Shown here: piece after piece, positions 56,695-64,000 of the stretch
Layout: each line of letters opens with the position of its first letter
Numbering within the stretch: position 1 is the first letter of the stretch
DNA from: Eoetvoesia sp035555955
Lineage (GTDB): Bacteria; Pseudomonadota; Gammaproteobacteria; Burkholderiales; Burkholderiaceae_B
Direction of reading: 5' to 3'
Length of the DNA stretch: 64,000 nucleotides
Assembly (NCBI RefSeq): GCF_035555955.1
Contig: NZ_DATMGA010000066.1
Location: 1-64,000 of the forward strand
The notes under the pieces: generated by a model
The model's database searches: none
Seen by the model: the letters and a program-made list of their open reading frames with translations, nothing else
Told to the model about the DNA's origin: nothing
Program-made: the position numbers and the translations under genes

Positions 56695-57999
56695 TCAGCC
56701 CAGCTTTATGTTGCGGGCGCCGACGAGGTGGTCGTACACCCAGTACAGCACGAGGATCAGCACCAGCAGAAGCGTGCCCAGCGCGGCGGCCAGGCCCCAG
56801 TTGTTCGAGTGCTGCATATGGAAGGCAATGAGGTTCGAGATCATCTGGCCGCTTGTTCCGCCCACCAGGGCGGGCGTAATGTAGTAGCCCACGGAAATAA
56901 TGAACACGAGCAGCGAACCCGCGCTGAGTCCCGGCAGGCTCAAGGGCAGGAAAACACGCACGAAGGCCGACCATGGGCGGCTGCCCAGCGATATCGCGGC
57001 GCGCACATAGCTCGGATCGATGCCGCGCATCACGCTGTACAACGGCAGCACCATGAAAGGCAGCAGGATGTGGGTCATGGCGACGACGGTGGCGAACCGG
57101 GTGTACATCATTTCCAGCGGAGCGTCGGTCAGCCCCAGCGCCTGGAAGATCGAATTGAGAACCCCGTTGGTTTGCAGCAGGGCGATCCAGGCGGTGGTGC
57201 GCACCAGCAGCGAGGTCCAGAAAGGCAGCAGGACCAGTACCATGAGGGCGCCGGCCAGCCGGCGCGGGGCGTGAGATAAATAGTAGGCCAGGGGGTAGCC
57301 CAGCACGATGCAAAGCAGGGTGATGATCAGCGCGATTCCCAGCGTCCTGCCGTACAGTTGCAGGTAGATGCGCGTGGAGTCTCGCTGCTGGATTTCCCCT
57401 TGGGCGTTGCGTTCGAGGTCCAGAGCGGTGAGGTAGTTGGTATCGGTGTATACATGCCCGATGTCCTGGATGGCTTGCCACAATTCCAATTGCGACCAGC
57501 GCGGATCGGCATTGCGAAGCTCGTCGGCGCCGCTGCTTTTGATCTGCCCGTCGTCGAGGCGCCGCATTTTCCTCGCGGTGGCGTTGATGAGGCTGGAGGC
57601 GCCGGGATAGGCCCGGTTCACGGCTGCCGCCAGTATGCCGGCCTTGCGTTCCTGGGCCAGCAGCTTCAGTTCGCGCGCCATGGTCGCGAAGACCGGGGTG
57701 TCGGGCAGTTTGGCGCCGTTCCATTTTCCGAGTTGGTGGATGGTGTCGGGAATGAGTTCGACCAAAGTGGGGTTGTAGACGCTGCGATACAGCATCGAGG
57801 CAATCGGCGCGACGAAGGCAAAGAAGACGAACACCAGCAAAGGCCCCACCAGCAGCAGCGCTACGCGTTTGCGGCGGCGCAGTTCCAGGCGCTCGGCCCG
57901 CAGTTCTTCGCGGGTGAGCACGGCGCCGGCCTCCTTGCGGGGCGCGGCGCCCTCGAGGTGGGCCGGCATCGGGAGGCTGTTCATGCGGGCGTCCGTCAT
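56695..57999 (-). CDS. Polyamine-type ABC transporter permease (PotB/PotH-like) with long periplasmic insertion
   Basis: The 434 residues exceed the usual 280-310 because the first transmembrane helix (about 47-70) is followed by a loop of about 130 residues before the permease core. The core has the EAA loop (RAAISLGSRPWSAFVRVFLPLSLPG region) near residue 335. The extra loop faces the periplasm and could contact the binding protein. The binding-protein gene ends 16 bases upstream. Confidence 0.9.
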   Translation of the reverse strand: MTDARMNSLPMPAHLEGAAPRKEAGAVLTREELRAERLELRRRKRVALLLVGPLLVFVFFAFVAPIASMLYRSVYNPTLVELIPDTIHQLGKWNGAKLPDTPVFATMARELKLLAQERKAGILAAAVNRAYPGASSLINATARKMRRLDDGQIKSSGADELRNADPRWSQLELWQAIQDIGHVYTDTNYLTALDLERNAQGEIQQRDSTRIYLQLYGRTLGIALIITLLCIVLGYPLAYYLSHAPRRLAGALMVLVLLPFWTSLLVRTTAWIALLQTNGVLNSIFQALGLTDAPLEMMYTRFATVVAMTHILLPFMVLPLYSVMRGIDPSYVRAAISLGSRPWSAFVRVFLPLSLPGLSAGSLLVFIISVGYYITPALVGGTSGQMISNLIAFHMQHSNNWGLAAALGTLLLVLILVLYWVYDHLVGARNIKLG

Positions 58000-58015
58000 G
58001 CTTTACCGGTTTTTG

Positions 58016-59083
58016 TCACTTGAGCAGCCATTCGTTGAATTTCTCGCCCAGCGATTCGCCGTAGTCGGCCCAGAATACGCTGTCGACGCGCCGGCCTTCC
58101 TTGAGATGCGAGGTCGGCAGGTCGGCGATGATGTCCTTGTCGACCAGGGCCATGGAGGATTTGCGGGGAGGGCCGTAGGCCACGTCCTGGAAGCCGGCCA
58201 ATGCCTTGGTGCTGGTGGCGAACGAGACGAACTCCAGCGCCTGCTTGAGCTTGGGCGTGCCCTTGACGATGCTCCAGGCCCCCAGGTCGTACATATTGCC
58301 GTCCCAGACGATGGTAAAGGGCTTGCCTTCGTGCTTGATGGCATTGAAGATGCGGCCATTGGCCGATTGAACCATGACGGCGCCGCCGTCGTTGAGCAAC
58401 TGGGGCGCTTGCGACCAGCTGTCGAACCAGACGACGTCTTTCTTGATGGTGTCCAGCTTGGCGAATGCGCGTGCTTGCCCCTCGGGCGTTTTCAGGACCT
58501 TGTAGACGTCTTCGGGCTTGACGCCGTCGGCCAGCAGCGCCCACTCCATATTGAATTGGGCGCGCTTGCGCAGCGCGCGCTTGCCGGGGAATTTTTTAAG
58601 ATCGAACAGATCGTTCAGCGTGGTCGGTTTTGCTCCGGGGAACGCTTTGTTGTTGTAGGCATAGATGGTGCTGTAGACGATTTCGCCCACGCCGCATTCG
58701 TTTTCCAGGGCTTCGGGAATGAAGTCCTTCTCGGCCGGGGTGCCGTCGGCCCCGGGCAGCAGGATGTTGCGGGGTATGGCTTCGAGCAGGCCTTCGGAGC
58801 AGGCGCGCTCCAGATCGATGGTTTCCACGTCGACCACGTCCCATTGGATGTTGCCGGACTGAACCTGGGCCTTCAGTTCCGCCACGCCGCCCGTGTAGTT
58901 TTCAAACAGGATTTTTTTTCCGGTTTTCGCAACATAGGGATCGATTTGATGCTTTTTTTGCGTGGCCCCATAGGCCCCACCGAACGAGACGACGGTCAGT
59001 TCGTCCTTGGCCTGCGATACTCCCCCAAGCGTAAGGCCCAGCACTACGGCAAGGCCCAACGATGAATTCCTGAATCTTTTCAT
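58016..59083 (-). CDS. Polyamine-type ABC transporter substrate-binding protein (PotD-like)
   Basis: A 355-residue periplasmic protein with a signal peptide ending near SQAK (residue 26) and the PotD/PotF fold start ELTVVSFGGAYGATQKK. Residues for ligand recognition cannot be fixed from sequence alone. Its start overlaps the ATPase stop by 4 bases. Other family members bind mannopine-like compounds or thiamine, so the ligand is open. Confidence 0.9.
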   Translation of the reverse strand: MKRFRNSSLGLAVVLGLTLGGVSQAKDELTVVSFGGAYGATQKKHQIDPYVAKTGKKILFENYTGGVAELKAQVQSGNIQWDVVDVETIDLERACSEGLLEAIPRNILLPGADGTPAEKDFIPEALENECGVGEIVYSTIYAYNNKAFPGAKPTTLNDLFDLKKFPGKRALRKRAQFNMEWALLADGVKPEDVYKVLKTPEGQARAFAKLDTIKKDVVWFDSWSQAPQLLNDGGAVMVQSANGRIFNAIKHEGKPFTIVWDGNMYDLGAWSIVKGTPKLKQALEFVSFATSTKALAGFQDVAYGPPRKSSMALVDKDIIADLPTSHLKEGRRVDSVFWADYGESLGEKFNEWLLK

Positions 59084-60204
59084 GCTTGCTCTCCTGGTAT
59101 CGATTTGGTGTTGCTCTTGAATGCAAAACAGTCTTTGGCCGCCCAGCCCAGGACTGTGGATTGCCCCTCGGTGAAGTCGGGCGCGTTTTTATCGTTCAGC
59201 GTCTTGACGGCGATGTGGCTGCCGTTGGGCAGCGCAAAGTAATAGCGGATGAAGTCGCCCACGTAATGCCGGGCCAGGAACCGGGCGTCGACCTGGTTGT
59301 CCAGCTTCAGGCCGTTGGTCTGGATGATGAGTTTTTCCGGACGGATCGACACAATGCACTCGCTATCCGCCGTATCGCAGTTTCCGTTGCTTGCGCGGAT
59401 GACCGAGCCGCCTTCCAGGGCGGCGGTTACGGTATTGTTTTCAATGGCCGGCGAGCGGGCGGGGATAAGGTTGTTTTCGCCGATGAAGTTGGCGACGAAG
59501 GCATTGGCGGGCCGTTCGTACAGTTCGTCGGGCGTGGCGTATTGCTGCACCACGCCCTCGTTGAACACGGCGATGCGGCTGGACATCGTGAGGGCTTCGA
59601 CCTGGTCGTGCGTCACGTATATGACCGTGAATCCCAGTTGCTTGTGCAGCCGGGTGATCTCGAGCTGCATCTGCTCGCGCAGCTTTTTGTCCAGGGCGCC
59701 CAGCGGCTCGTCCATGAGCACCAGGGTGGGCTCGAAAATCAGCGCCCTGGCCAGCGCCACCCGCTGGCGCTGGCCGCCCGAGAGCTGCCCGGGGTAGCGG
59801 CTGCCGAATTGTTCCAATTCGATGAGCTTCAGGTAATGCGCGACGCGATCCTTGATTTGCGCGCCGAGCATGCTGCGCACCTTCAAGGGGTAGGACAGGT
59901 TCTCGGCCACTGTCATGTGCGGGAAGAGGGCATAGTTCTGGAAGACCATGCCGATATTGCGCTTGTGCGGCGCGGTTTTGGTAATGGGCAGGCCATTGAC
60001 GGTGATGGCGCCGCTGGTGACGTTTTCGAACCCGGCCAGCATCATCAATACCGTGGTCTTGCCCGAGCCCGATGGCCCGAGTAATGTAACGAACTCCCCC
60101 TGCTTGATATGCAGATTGAAGTCTTTGACTACCAGCGTTTTTTGGTCGTAGGTTTTCCTGACGTTGGCGAACTTGAGAAATTCACCCTCGTTTGTCTCGG
60201 GCAT
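59080..60204 (-). CDS. Polyamine-type ABC transporter ATPase (PotA-like)
   Basis: The 374-residue ATPase has Walker A GPSGSGKTT, signature LSGGQRQRVALARAL, Walker B VLMDEPLGALD, and a C-terminal TOBE domain after about residue 270. It is the first gene of the leftward operon ATPase, binding protein, permease, permease. The end contains two Cys (NCDTADSEC) in the TOBE part, which is unusual but of unknown meaning. Confidence 0.92.
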   Translation of the reverse strand: MPETNEGEFLKFANVRKTYDQKTLVVKDFNLHIKQGEFVTLLGPSGSGKTTVLMMLAGFENVTSGAITVNGLPITKTAPHKRNIGMVFQNYALFPHMTVAENLSYPLKVRSMLGAQIKDRVAHYLKLIELEQFGSRYPGQLSGGQRQRVALARALIFEPTLVLMDEPLGALDKKLREQMQLEITRLHKQLGFTVIYVTHDQVEALTMSSRIAVFNEGVVQQYATPDELYERPANAFVANFIGENNLIPARSPAIENNTVTAALEGGSVIRASNGNCDTADSECIVSIRPEKLIIQTNGLKLDNQVDARFLARHYVGDFIRYYFALPNGSHIAVKTLNDKNAPDFTEGQSTVLGWAAKDCFAFKSNTKSIPGEQA

Positions 60205-60318
60205 CGGTTGTTCCGTATTGTCTTGGCGCAGCGGCGGGCCTGTAGAACCGCAAACTTAGCATGGAAGGATAACATTTGGAAACCTTCGCGTCGTTTGGGG
60301 TTAGCCCTTGGCCGGTAC

Positions 60319-60347
60319 TTGTTTGCGGCTGCGCTCGGTGATACACT
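60319..60347 (+). promoter_or_regulatory. Candidate thrS promoter
   Basis: TTGTTT (60319-60324) and TACACT (60342-60347) are 17 bases apart, each 4 of 6. Transcription from here would include the leader frame and the terminator. Confidence 0.35.
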
Positions 60348-60378
60348 TTATCTTCTTTTTACTTTGGTTACGCTTTTC

Positions 60379-60420
60379 ATGAAAACGGCTTTTGCGCGAA
60401 CTTTGACGGCAGCCCACTAA
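60379..60420 (+). CDS. Possible thrS leader peptide
   Basis: A 13-residue frame, MKTAFARTLTAAH, with three Thr codons (ACG, ACT, ACG). It ends about 60 bases before the terminator hairpin upstream of thrS. Its ribosome site is weak. The Thr content suggests ribosome-mediated attenuation, but three scattered Thr codons are less than in classic leaders. Confidence 0.3.
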   Translation: MKTAFARTLTAAH

Positions 60421-60476
60421 TTTGTCGGCCCGCGTGTGTTCGTTTCGTGCATTTCATGCTTTAAGCACCAGAAAAT

Positions 60477-60506
60477 CCCAAAACGCGGCAGATGCCGCGT
60501 TTTTTT
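60477..60506 (+). terminator. Rho-independent terminator just before thrS
   Basis: CGCGGC-AGAT-GCCGCG, with A-rich bases before and seven T after, forms a strong terminator that ends 19 bases before the thrS ATG. No gene on this strand precedes it closely, so it is either an attenuator of thrS or the end of an unseen short transcript. Confidence 0.85.
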
Positions 60507-60525
60507 GTTTACGTAAGGTTATCTA

Positions 60526-62460
60526 ATGGTTCAAGTTACCCTGCCCGATGGTTCGCAGCGCGATTTTCCAGGCCCTGTATCCATCAACGATGTGGCGTAT
60601 TCCATCGGCACAGGGCTGGGGCGCGCGGCGCTGGCGGGCCGCGTGGGCTTCGGTGGGGCGGAGCCCCGGCTGGTCGATACCAGCTTCGTCATCGACCGCG
60701 ACGCCTCGCTGGCCATCATTACCGCCAAAGACCCCGATGGGCTCGACCTGATCCGCCATTCCACGGCTCACTTGCTGGCCTACGCCGTGAAGTCCCTGTT
60801 TCCCGAGGCGCAGGTAACCATAGGGCCCGTCATCGACAACGGGTTCTACTACGACTTTTCCTACAAGCGTCCGTTCACGCCCGAAGACCTGGCCGCCATC
60901 GAAAAGAAAATGGCCGAACTGGCCAAGAAAGACGAAATCGTCACGCGCGAAGAATGGAAGCGCGACGATGCGGTCGAGTATTTCAATGGCATCGGCGAAA
61001 AATACAAGGCGGAAATCATCGCCTCCATTCCCGAGAACCAGACCATCAGCCTTTACCGCGAGGGCGATTTCGTCGACTTGTGCCGCGGCCCCCATGTGCC
61101 CTCAACCGGCAAGCTCAAGGTCTTCAAGCTGATGAAGGTGGCCGGCGCCTATTGGCGCGGCGACAGCAAGAACGAAATGCTGCAGCGCATTTACGGCACG
61201 GCCTGGGCCACCAAGGAAGAGCAGGCCGCCTATCTCACCATGCTCGAAGAGGCCGAGAAACGCGACCACCGCAAGCTGGGCCGCGACCTCGACCTGTTTC
61301 ATTTCCAGGACGAGGCGCCCGGGCTCATTTTCTGGCATCCCAAGGGCTGGACGATCTGGCAGCAGGTCGAGCAGTACATGCGGGCGGTATATGTCGACAA
61401 CGGCTACCAAGAGGTCAAGGCCCCGCAAATCCTCGACCTTTCCTTGTGGAAGAAAACCGGCCATTGGGACAACTACGCCGAGAACATGTTCACCACCGAG
61501 TCCGAGAACCGCGTCTACGGGCTCAAGCCCATGAACTGCCCAGGTCATGTGCAGATCTTCAACGCCGGCCTGCATTCGTACCGCGAGCTGCCCATACGCT
61601 ACGGCGAATTCGGCCAATGCCACCGCAACGAGCCGTCCGGGTCGCTGCACGGCATGATGCGCGTGCGCGGCTTCACGCAGGACGACGGCCATATTTTCTG
61701 CACCGAAGACCAGTTGCAGGACGAGTGCTCGGCCTTTACCGCCTTGCTGCAAAAGGTCTATGCCGACTTCGGCTTTACCCATATTTTGTACAAGGTGGCG
61801 ACCCGGCCCGACAAGCGCATCGGCGCAGACGAGGTCTGGGACAAGGCCGAGCAGGCCCTCATGGAAAGCCTCGACCGCACCGGCTGCGAGTACGAGGTGT
61901 CGCCCGGCGAGGGCGCCTTCTACGGTCCCAAGATCGAGTACACGCTCAAGGACGCCATCGGCCGCCATTGGCAGTGCGGCACCATCCAGGTCGACTTTTC
62001 CATGCCGGCCCGCCTGGGCGCCGAGTTCGTCGACGCCGCCGACCAGCGCCAGACGCCGGTCATGCTGCACCGGGCCATACTGGGTTCGTTCGAGCGCTTC
62101 ATCGGCATGCTCATCGAAAACCACGCGGGCGCCATGCCGCCCTGGCTGTCGCCCCAGCATGCGGTCGTCTGTTGTATTTCAGAACATTTTGCCGATTATG
62201 CCGGCGAAATCGCCCAAACCCTTAAAAAACAAGGCTTCAGAGTAAGCGCTGATTTGCGTGGGGAAAAAATCACCCGTAAAATCAGAGAGCATAGTATGCA
62301 AAAAGTGCCGTACATTCTGGTGGTTGGCGAAAAAGAGCGCGAAGCCGGAACCGTGGCGGTGCGCAGTCGCGGGGTCGATCTTGGCAGCATGCCTTTGGCC
62401 GATTTCTCCGCGCGCTTGCAACATGAAATCGAGGTCCGCCTCGACGTCGGGCAAACCTGA
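60526..62460 (+). CDS. thrS: Threonyl-tRNA synthetase
   Basis: The 644-residue class II synthetase has an N-terminal TGS domain (MVQVTLPDGSQRDFPG), the SAD editing domain (HSTAHLLAYAVKSLFPEAQV and its zinc-like HxxxH), the catalytic core with MNCPGHVQIF and FRNEPSG-like QCHRNEPSGSL, and a C-terminal anticodon-binding domain. AAGG precedes the ATG. It is followed by infC, as in most bacteria. Confidence 0.97.
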   Translation: MVQVTLPDGSQRDFPGPVSINDVAYSIGTGLGRAALAGRVGFGGAEPRLVDTSFVIDRDASLAIITAKDPDGLDLIRHSTAHLLAYAVKSLFPEAQVTIGPVIDNGFYYDFSYKRPFTPEDLAAIEKKMAELAKKDEIVTREEWKRDDAVEYFNGIGEKYKAEIIASIPENQTISLYREGDFVDLCRGPHVPSTGKLKVFKLMKVAGAYWRGDSKNEMLQRIYGTAWATKEEQAAYLTMLEEAEKRDHRKLGRDLDLFHFQDEAPGLIFWHPKGWTIWQQVEQYMRAVYVDNGYQEVKAPQILDLSLWKKTGHWDNYAENMFTTESENRVYGLKPMNCPGHVQIFNAGLHSYRELPIRYGEFGQCHRNEPSGSLHGMMRVRGFTQDDGHIFCTEDQLQDECSAFTALLQKVYADFGFTHILYKVATRPDKRIGADEVWDKAEQALMESLDRTGCEYEVSPGEGAFYGPKIEYTLKDAIGRHWQCGTIQVDFSMPARLGAEFVDAADQRQTPVMLHRAILGSFERFIGMLIENHAGAMPPWLSPQHAVVCCISEHFADYAGEIAQTLKKQGFRVSADLRGEKITRKIREHSMQKVPYILVVGEKEREAGTVAVRSRGVDLGSMPLADFSARLQHEIEVRLDVGQT

Positions 62461-62493
62461 CCACCATTTTTATCAATTCTAGGAGTCTTAGAC

Positions 62494-63045
62494 ATCGCAA
62501 CCGAAAAAGCTCATCGCATCAACGGTGAAATCCGTGTTCCCGAGGTGCGTCTCATAGGGGTCGACGGCGAGCAGCTGGGTGTTGTAAAAACATCGGAAGC
62601 CCTTAACTTATCAGAAGAACACGAAGTCGATCTGGTCGAAATAGCCCCGAACGCCGTTCCTCCCGTCTGTCGCCTCATGGACTACGGGAAGTTCAAATAC
62701 CAAGAACAAAAACGCCAGGCGGAAGCCCGTTCCAAACAAAAAGTCATCCAGGTCAAGGAAGTCAAGTTCCGTCCCGGAACCGACGAGGGCGATTATCAGG
62801 TCAAGCTTCGGAATCTGCGCCGCTTCATCGAAGAGGGCGACAAGGCCAAAGTCACATTGCGATTCCGCGGCCGCGAAATGGCCCACCAGGAGCTCGGCAT
62901 GCGCGTTCTCGAGCGTGTGCGCGACGACTTGCTGGAGCTTTGCCAGGTCGAGGCCATGCCCAAGCTCGAAGGGCGTCAAATGGTCATGGTGCTGGCGCCG
63001 CGTAAAAAGACTGCGGCCGGCAAGTCGGGCGAATCCGCCTCTTAA
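62494..63045 (+). CDS. infC: Translation initiation factor IF-3 with AUC start
   Basis: The 183-residue IF-3 begins at an ATC codon at 62494: AGGAG lies 8 bases before it, and the encoded ATEKAHRINGEIRVPEVRLIG matches the family start, with no ATG or GTG nearby. Rare starts (AUU in E. coli) let IF-3 repress its own translation, which is the likely reason here. The linker (MDYGKFKYQEQKRQAEARSKQ) and C domain (KFRPGTDEGDYQVKLRN) are intact. rpmI and rplT do not follow. Confidence 0.93.
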   Translation: MATEKAHRINGEIRVPEVRLIGVDGEQLGVVKTSEALNLSEEHEVDLVEIAPNAVPPVCRLMDYGKFKYQEQKRQAEARSKQKVIQVKEVKFRPGTDEGDYQVKLRNLRRFIEEGDKAKVTLRFRGREMAHQELGMRVLERVRDDLLELCQVEAMPKLEGRQMVMVLAPRKKTAAGKSGESAS

Positions 63046-63107
63046 TTGGTAGTGGCCAGCCCGTTGCGGCCCAGCAAGGCCGGGCGGGTTGTGCTTGCAG
63101 GTGTCCT

Positions 63108-64000
63108 ATGCACGTATTGTTTGTTATTGATCCTTTACCTTCGTTAAAGGCCTACAAAGACTCTTCGGTAGCGATGATGCGGGCGCTGGCAAGCCGCGGC
63201 CATACGCTAAGCGTCGTCCTGCAGGGTGACTTGTTCATCGATCAGGGCCTGGTCAAGGCGGCGGCTACCTCCATCGAACTGCTGGAGGGCGCCGACCTGC
63301 ACGGCCACGCCTGGTGGAAGGAAGCCGGCGAGCGCCGCGAGGTCGTGCTGTCCGCATTCGATGCGGTCGTCATGCGCAAGGACCCTCCCTTCGACATGGA
63401 ATACGTGTATTCGACCCACCTGCTCGAATACGCCGAGGCGCAGGGCGCGCGCGTCTTCAACTCGGGCGCGGCCATACGGAACCATCCTGAAAAGCTCGCC
63501 ATCACCGAGTTCGCGCAGTTCACATCACCTACCCTGGTGTCGCGCGACATGGCCCGGCTGCGGGCTTTCCATGCACAGCATGAAGATGTCATCGTCAAGC
63601 CGCTGGACGGCATGGGCGGCATGGGGATCTTCCGTCTGCAGAAGACCGAGCCCAATCTTGGCGCCATCCTGGAAACGCTGACCAACAACGGCACGCAAAC
63701 CATCATGGCGCAGCGCTACATCCCCGACATCGTCAACGGCGACAAGCGCATCCTTCTCATTGGCGGCGAGCCCGTGCCGTACGCCCTGGCCCGCATTCCG
63801 CTGGCCGGCGAAACCCGCGGCAATCTTGCCGCCGGGGGCCGTGGCGTCGCCCGGCCGCTTTCGGAGCGCGACCTCGAAATCGCCCGCACCGTGGCGCCCA
63901 GGCTGGCGCAGCGCGGCCTGCTGCTGGTGGGGCTGGATGTCATCGGCGACTACGTGACCGAAATCAACGTCACCAGCCCGACCTGTTTCGTGGAAATCAC
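63108..64000 (+). CDS. gshB: Glutathione synthetase (3' truncated by window)
   Basis: The visible 297 codons run from ATG 63108 off the window end. MHVLFVIDPLPSLKAYKDSSVAMMRA is the usual GshB start. Further on come the RKDPPFDMEYVYSTHLLE and VKPLDGMGGMGIF segments and the ATP-grasp metal-binding EINVTSPT. It makes glutathione from gamma-glutamylcysteine and glycine. It sits 62 bases after infC, an unexpected neighbour. Confidence 0.95.
   Translation, partial: MHVLFVIDPLPSLKAYKDSSVAMMRALASRGHTLSVVLQGDLFIDQGLVKAAATSIELLEGADLHGHAWWKEAGERREVVLSAFDAVVMRKDPPFDMEYVYSTHLLEYAEAQGARVFNSGAAIRNHPEKLAITEFAQFTSPTLVSRDMARLRAFHAQHEDVIVKPLDGMGGMGIFRLQKTEPNLGAILETLTNNGTQTIMAQRYIPDIVNGDKRILLIGGEPVPYALARIPLAGETRGNLAAGGRGVARPLSERDLEIARTVAPRLAQRGLLLVGLDVIGDYVTEINVTSPTCFVEI

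Larger units (their letters stand above)
60205..60525. other. 321-base divergent region with thrS leader
   Basis: No protein gene beyond a short leader frame is visible. The thrS side has a possible promoter (60319-60347), a 13-codon leader peptide (60379-60420) and a strong terminator (60477-60506). The side facing the ABC operon shows no convincing promoter boxes. Confidence 0.5.

Overview
The window looks like a chromosomal segment of a GC-rich betaproteobacterium of the order Burkholderiales, most likely the Alcaligenaceae (Bordetella/Achromobacter/Pusillimonas type). The reasons are the run aroC, leuC-leuD-leuB-asd-fimV-like-truA-trpF, a second infA, the BPSS1780-type membrane protein, and a BoxR-like regulator beside a feruloyl-CoA synthase-type ligase. 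The species call is inference. I see no prophage, insertion sequence, CRISPR array or rRNA. Gene density is high, and there is one tRNA, tRNA-Val(GAC).

Bases 1-10,400: the 3' part of a mechanosensitive channel gene; a leftward pair of translationally coupled genes (branched-chain amino acid-type binding protein, then an acyl-CoA ligase) facing a LuxR-type regulator; a DOPA 4,5-dioxygenase-family protein; a BenE benzoate transporter; thiM; thpR-sixA; and an extra infA. Bases 10,400-16,200: divergent hemerythrin and ferritin-like genes, a stand-alone LON-domain protein, and a feruloyl-CoA synthase-type ligase followed by an XRE/shikimate-kinase fusion regulator. An 18-bp tandem repeat overlaps the ligase promoter. 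Bases 16,200-26,800: hsp20-lon, a FrnE-like oxidoreductase, recJ, lolC-lolD, tatD, and a PhzS-like flavin monooxygenase.

Bases 27,000-42,960: comEC, then a branched-chain 2-oxoacid dehydrogenase operon (bkdA1-bkdA2-bkdB, no E3), an alpha/beta hydrolase, a PHP phosphatase, a membrane protein, thrB, dusA, a YihY-CBS pair, DUF2069-selO, and aroC. Bases 43,000-50,620: leucine biosynthesis (leuCDB), asd, a FimV-like protein, truA, trpF. Bases 50,600-64,000: an exported 5'-nucleotidase-type lipoprotein, tRNA-Val, an unusual RCC1-propeller/Tat multicopper-oxidase pair, a complete polyamine-type ABC transporter, then thrS, infC (AUC start) and the 5' part of gshB.

The main themes are aromatic-acid activation with CoA (two ligases, two regulators, BenE, flavin monooxygenase), branched-chain amino acid metabolism in both directions (leuCDB synthesis, bkd breakdown), and core translation genes with interesting leader regions. 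The observations most worth checking are the tandem operator in front of the ligase/BoxR-like operon, the RCC1-multicopper oxidase pair, the possible threonine-codon attenuator before thrS, and the infC-gshB junction where rpmI-rplT would be expected.
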